Source of the DNA: Acinetobacter sp. ASP199
GTDB taxonomy: Bacteria > Pseudomonadota > Gammaproteobacteria > Pseudomonadales > Moraxellaceae
Direction: 5' to 3'
DNA: 64,000 bases
Assembly (NCBI RefSeq): GCF_022700675.1
Contig: NZ_CP062182.1
Span: 558,001-622,000 of the forward strand
The notes under the pieces were generated by a model that was not told the origin of the DNA, ran no database searches, and worked only from the letters and a program-made list of their open reading frames with translations. The position numbers and the translations under genes are program-made. Positions 61,963-64,000 of the stretch are shown here, in pieces (the stretch's first letter is position 1; the number at the start of each line of letters is the position of its first letter).

Positions 61963-61991
61963 ATTCTAAACGAATACGTGAAGAATCACAA
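61963..61991 (-). promoter_or_regulatory. Promoter of rplM-rpsI
   Basis: On the minus strand TTGTGA (61986-61991) and TAGAAT (61963-61968) are exactly 17 bases apart. A transcript from here would carry the leader hairpin. Confidence 0.65.
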
Positions 61992-62206
61992 ATGAAAATT
62001 AAAAATTTCAAGCGCTGTATTTTATATAATCTACATGCATAAGGGAAGAAAAATTAAGCAGATTACCTAAAAATAGCTGGCGAGATTTGTAACGCAGATT
62101 TTCTCCAGAAGAGTAACCAACCAAAATACTGTACAGATAGATCATGGCAGGCACGCCTTATGGAAACAGGCTATACTATTGAAGGCCTTAGTGAATAGAG
62201 AAAAAG
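61992..62206. other. Spacer upstream of pdxA
   Basis: AT-rich. TATACT at 62172-62177 is a good -10 for pdxA, but I find no matching -35. No other structure recognised. Confidence 0.35.
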
Positions 62207-63175
62207 ATGCTGCCTTTATATGTCACCAGTGGGGAACCTGCCGGAATTGGTCCAGATATCTGTTTAAGTTTGGCGGATCGTGTTGATGAGCGTCCAATTG
62301 TGGTACTGGCAGATATGGAAATGCTTAAACAGCGTGCCGAGCAGTTAAATCTGGCAGTAGGGCTGATTGCATATACCGGGCAAACTTCCTCTTCAGAAAA
62401 AGGTCTGCTCTATGTTGAGCATGTGCCTTTGGCAGAGCCGGTCATATTGGGTGAACTCAATAGGCAGAATGCAGCTTATGTGCTGGAACAATTACGTCGT
62501 TCAGCTGATTATGCCATGACTGGAAAGAGTGTCGGCGTGGCAACAGCACCGGTGCAGAAATCGGTGATTAATGATGCTGGCATTCATTTTAGCGGTCATA
62601 CTGAGTACTATCAGGAATTTGCTGGCGTGCCGTGTGTAGTGATGATGCTGGCGACTAAGACCTTACGTGTCGCTTTAGCAACCACCCATCTTCCGCTTCG
62701 TGCAGTCGCAGATGCGATTACGTCTGAGCGCTTGCAACAGGTGATTGATATTCTGATTCATGACCTGAAATCAAAATTCAAGATCGAGCATCCGCATATT
62801 CTGGTCTGTGGTCTGAATCCGCATGCCGGTGAGGGCGGTTATCTGGGAATGGAAGAGATTGAAGTGATCAATCCAGTGCTGGAAACTTACCGTGCTCAAG
62901 GCATCAATATGAGCCTGAGTCTGCCTGCTGATACCTTATTTACTCCGGAAAATTTAAAAGATGCGGATGCTGTTCTGGCGATGTATCACGATCAGGGCTT
63001 ACCTGTGTTAAAATCTCAGGGTTTTGGTGAAGCCATCAATATTACTTTGGGCTTACCGTTTATTCGAACTTCTGTCGATCATGGCACAGCACTCTCCCTT
63101 GCAGGTACAGGCCTTGCGAAAAGCTCAAGCTTACATGTGGCTGTGGATTTGGCGCTGGATTTAGCGCGTCAGTGA
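62207..63175 (+). CDS. pdxA: 4-hydroxythreonine-4-phosphate dehydrogenase
   Basis: A metal-dependent NAD(P) dehydrogenase of 322 residues in pyridoxal phosphate synthesis. It begins LPLYVTSGEPAGIGPDICL; the metal-binding and catalytic residues lie in GHTEYYQEFAG, NPHAGEGGYLGMEE and AMYHDQGLPVLKS, ending with the IRTSVDHGTALSLAG block. It precedes rsmA, as in the conserved surA-pdxA-rsmA order. Confidence 0.96.
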   Translation: MLPLYVTSGEPAGIGPDICLSLADRVDERPIVVLADMEMLKQRAEQLNLAVGLIAYTGQTSSSEKGLLYVEHVPLAEPVILGELNRQNAAYVLEQLRRSADYAMTGKSVGVATAPVQKSVINDAGIHFSGHTEYYQEFAGVPCVVMMLATKTLRVALATTHLPLRAVADAITSERLQQVIDILIHDLKSKFKIEHPHILVCGLNPHAGEGGYLGMEEIEVINPVLETYRAQGINMSLSLPADTLFTPENLKDADAVLAMYHDQGLPVLKSQGFGEAINITLGLPFIRTSVDHGTALSLAGTGLAKSSSLHVAVDLALDLARQ

Positions 63176-63205
63176 TCTCGTCTTTATTACACGTTGGAAA
63201 TGTCT

Positions 63206-64000
63206 ATGTATCAGATTAATGCCTTAAACCCGAAAGATGAAGGGCATCACACGCGTAAGCGTTTTGGTCAAAACTTCTTACATGACCAACGTGTCATTGC
63301 CAAAATTGTACGTTCAGTAAATCCACGTGCAGGCGAAAATATTGTTGAAATTGGTCCGGGTCTGGCAGCGTTGACTTCACCTTTAATTGGTGAATGTGAC
63401 GCTTTAACAGTGATCGAGCTTGACCGTGATTTGGCAGCGGGTCTACCGGGTCGTGTACCACATCCTGAACGTTTAACCATTGTTGAAACAGATGCACTGA
63501 AATACGACTTCACCAATTTATTTGAAGACGGCCGTCCGCTACGTGTAGTCGGAAACCTGCCTTATAATATTTCGACACCATTGCTGTTCCATCTCTTGGA
63601 ATTCGGTGACAAAGTTAAAGACATGCACTTCATGCTGCAAAAAGAAGTGGTGGATCGTATTACCGCTTCACCAAACACCAAAGAATATGGTCGTTTGTCC
63701 GTAATGATCCAGTATTACTGTAAACCGACTTTCCTGTTTGAAGTGCCGCCGGGCTCTTTCAATCCGCCACCAAAAGTGACGTCTGCGGTGTTCCGTTTAG
63801 AGCCGTATGACGTGAAGCCAATCGTGGCAAAAAATGAAAAAGCTTTGGCACGTCTGGTATCCCATGTATTTACCCAGCGTCGTAAAACACTTCGTAATAG
63901 CCTGAAAGGCATGCTGGTTGAGGATGGTTTTGAAAAGGCAGGTGTAGATCCAATGGCACGTCCAGAGACTCTGACACTTGCTCAATTTGTAGCTTTATCT
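63206..64000 (+). CDS. rsmA: 16S rRNA (adenine(1518)-N(6)/adenine(1519)-N(6))-dimethyltransferase, 3'-truncated by the window
   Basis: 265 codons are present and the frame is still open at the window edge. The SAM-binding motif I is NIVEIGPGLAALTSPLI, the catalytic motif IV is VVGNLPYNIST, and RKRFGQNFLHD is the canonical start region. GSFNPPPKVTSAVFRL and FTQRRKTLRNSLKG complete the KsgA signature. It dimethylates two adjacent adenines near the 16S 3' end in late 30S assembly; loss gives kasugamycin resistance. ATG 63206 is preferred to ATG 63200, because GGA stands 7 bases upstream of 63206 but only one base from 63200. Confidence 0.95.
   Translation, partial: MYQINALNPKDEGHHTRKRFGQNFLHDQRVIAKIVRSVNPRAGENIVEIGPGLAALTSPLIGECDALTVIELDRDLAAGLPGRVPHPERLTIVETDALKYDFTNLFEDGRPLRVVGNLPYNISTPLLFHLLEFGDKVKDMHFMLQKEVVDRITASPNTKEYGRLSVMIQYYCKPTFLFEVPPGSFNPPPKVTSAVFRLEPYDVKPIVAKNEKALARLVSHVFTQRRKTLRNSLKGMLVEDGFEKAGVDPMARPETLTLAQFVALS

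Overview
The window is chromosomal DNA of an Acinetobacter species. The 16S gene carries the characteristic Acinetobacter variable regions, and the neighbourhoods (glycan locus next to aspS, gigA-gigB, accA-tilS-proC, sspAB-rplM-rpsI, pdxA-rsmA) match that genus. I cannot fix the species. Most of the window is housekeeping DNA with moderate to low GC; accessory DNA lies at the left edge (1-3.4 kb), at 23.8-25.8 kb and just after the rRNA operon (58.3-58.97 kb).

Layout. 1-3.4 kb: the end of a surface-glycan locus (hot-dog/MaoC-like fragment, FdtB-type sugar aminotransferase, GT2 and GT61 glycosyltransferases). Its position beside aspS fits the lipooligosaccharide outer-core locus. 3.4-7.6 kb: small membrane protein, LpxL-like acyltransferase, aspS, DUF4184 protein. 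7.6-11.5 kb: a Zur-box-controlled, histidine-rich ZnuD-type zinc receptor and a phospholipase-D-family protein. 11.5-16.1 kb: acyl-CoA synthetase and a two-gene operon of a sugar-lactone-oxidase-like flavoprotein and a DSD1-type PLP enzyme. 16.3-30.8 kb: the classical translation cluster thrS-infC / rpmI-rplT / pheS-pheT-ihfA, here split by two insertions: HAD phosphatase, heat-shock hsp20, GST, yqaA and a TonB-like gene; then an Xre-ImmA/IrrE cassette and a tail-anchored protein.

30.8-52.4 kb: alanine-rich lipoprotein, rho, trxA, ppx, accA-tilS-proC-yggT, polA, a DUF2339 membrane protein, a DUF432-mscS pair, gspE, ohr, a nitrilase, the gigA-gigB partner-switching pair and mlaA. 52.5-58.3 kb: a complete rrn operon (16S, tRNA-Ile, tRNA-Ala, 23S, 5S) with promoter, processing stems and terminator. 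58.9-64 kb: tail-anchored unknown, sspA-sspB, a 39-residue membrane peptide, rplM-rpsI, pdxA and the start of rsmA, cut by the window edge.

Control elements visible in the sequence include a Zur operator over the znuD promoter, a sigma-32-like promoter and ROSE-like RNA thermometer before hsp20, an ATT start codon for infC, leader hairpins before rplM and rpmI, an inverted-repeat operator at the Xre-ImmA promoter, many intrinsic terminators, and three copies of a CCTCTCCC-type fold-back repeat. The best candidate for something under-described is the Xre-ImmA/IrrE protein with its unidentified 201-residue partner, placed between rplT and pheS. The lactone-oxidase/PLP-enzyme pair comes second.
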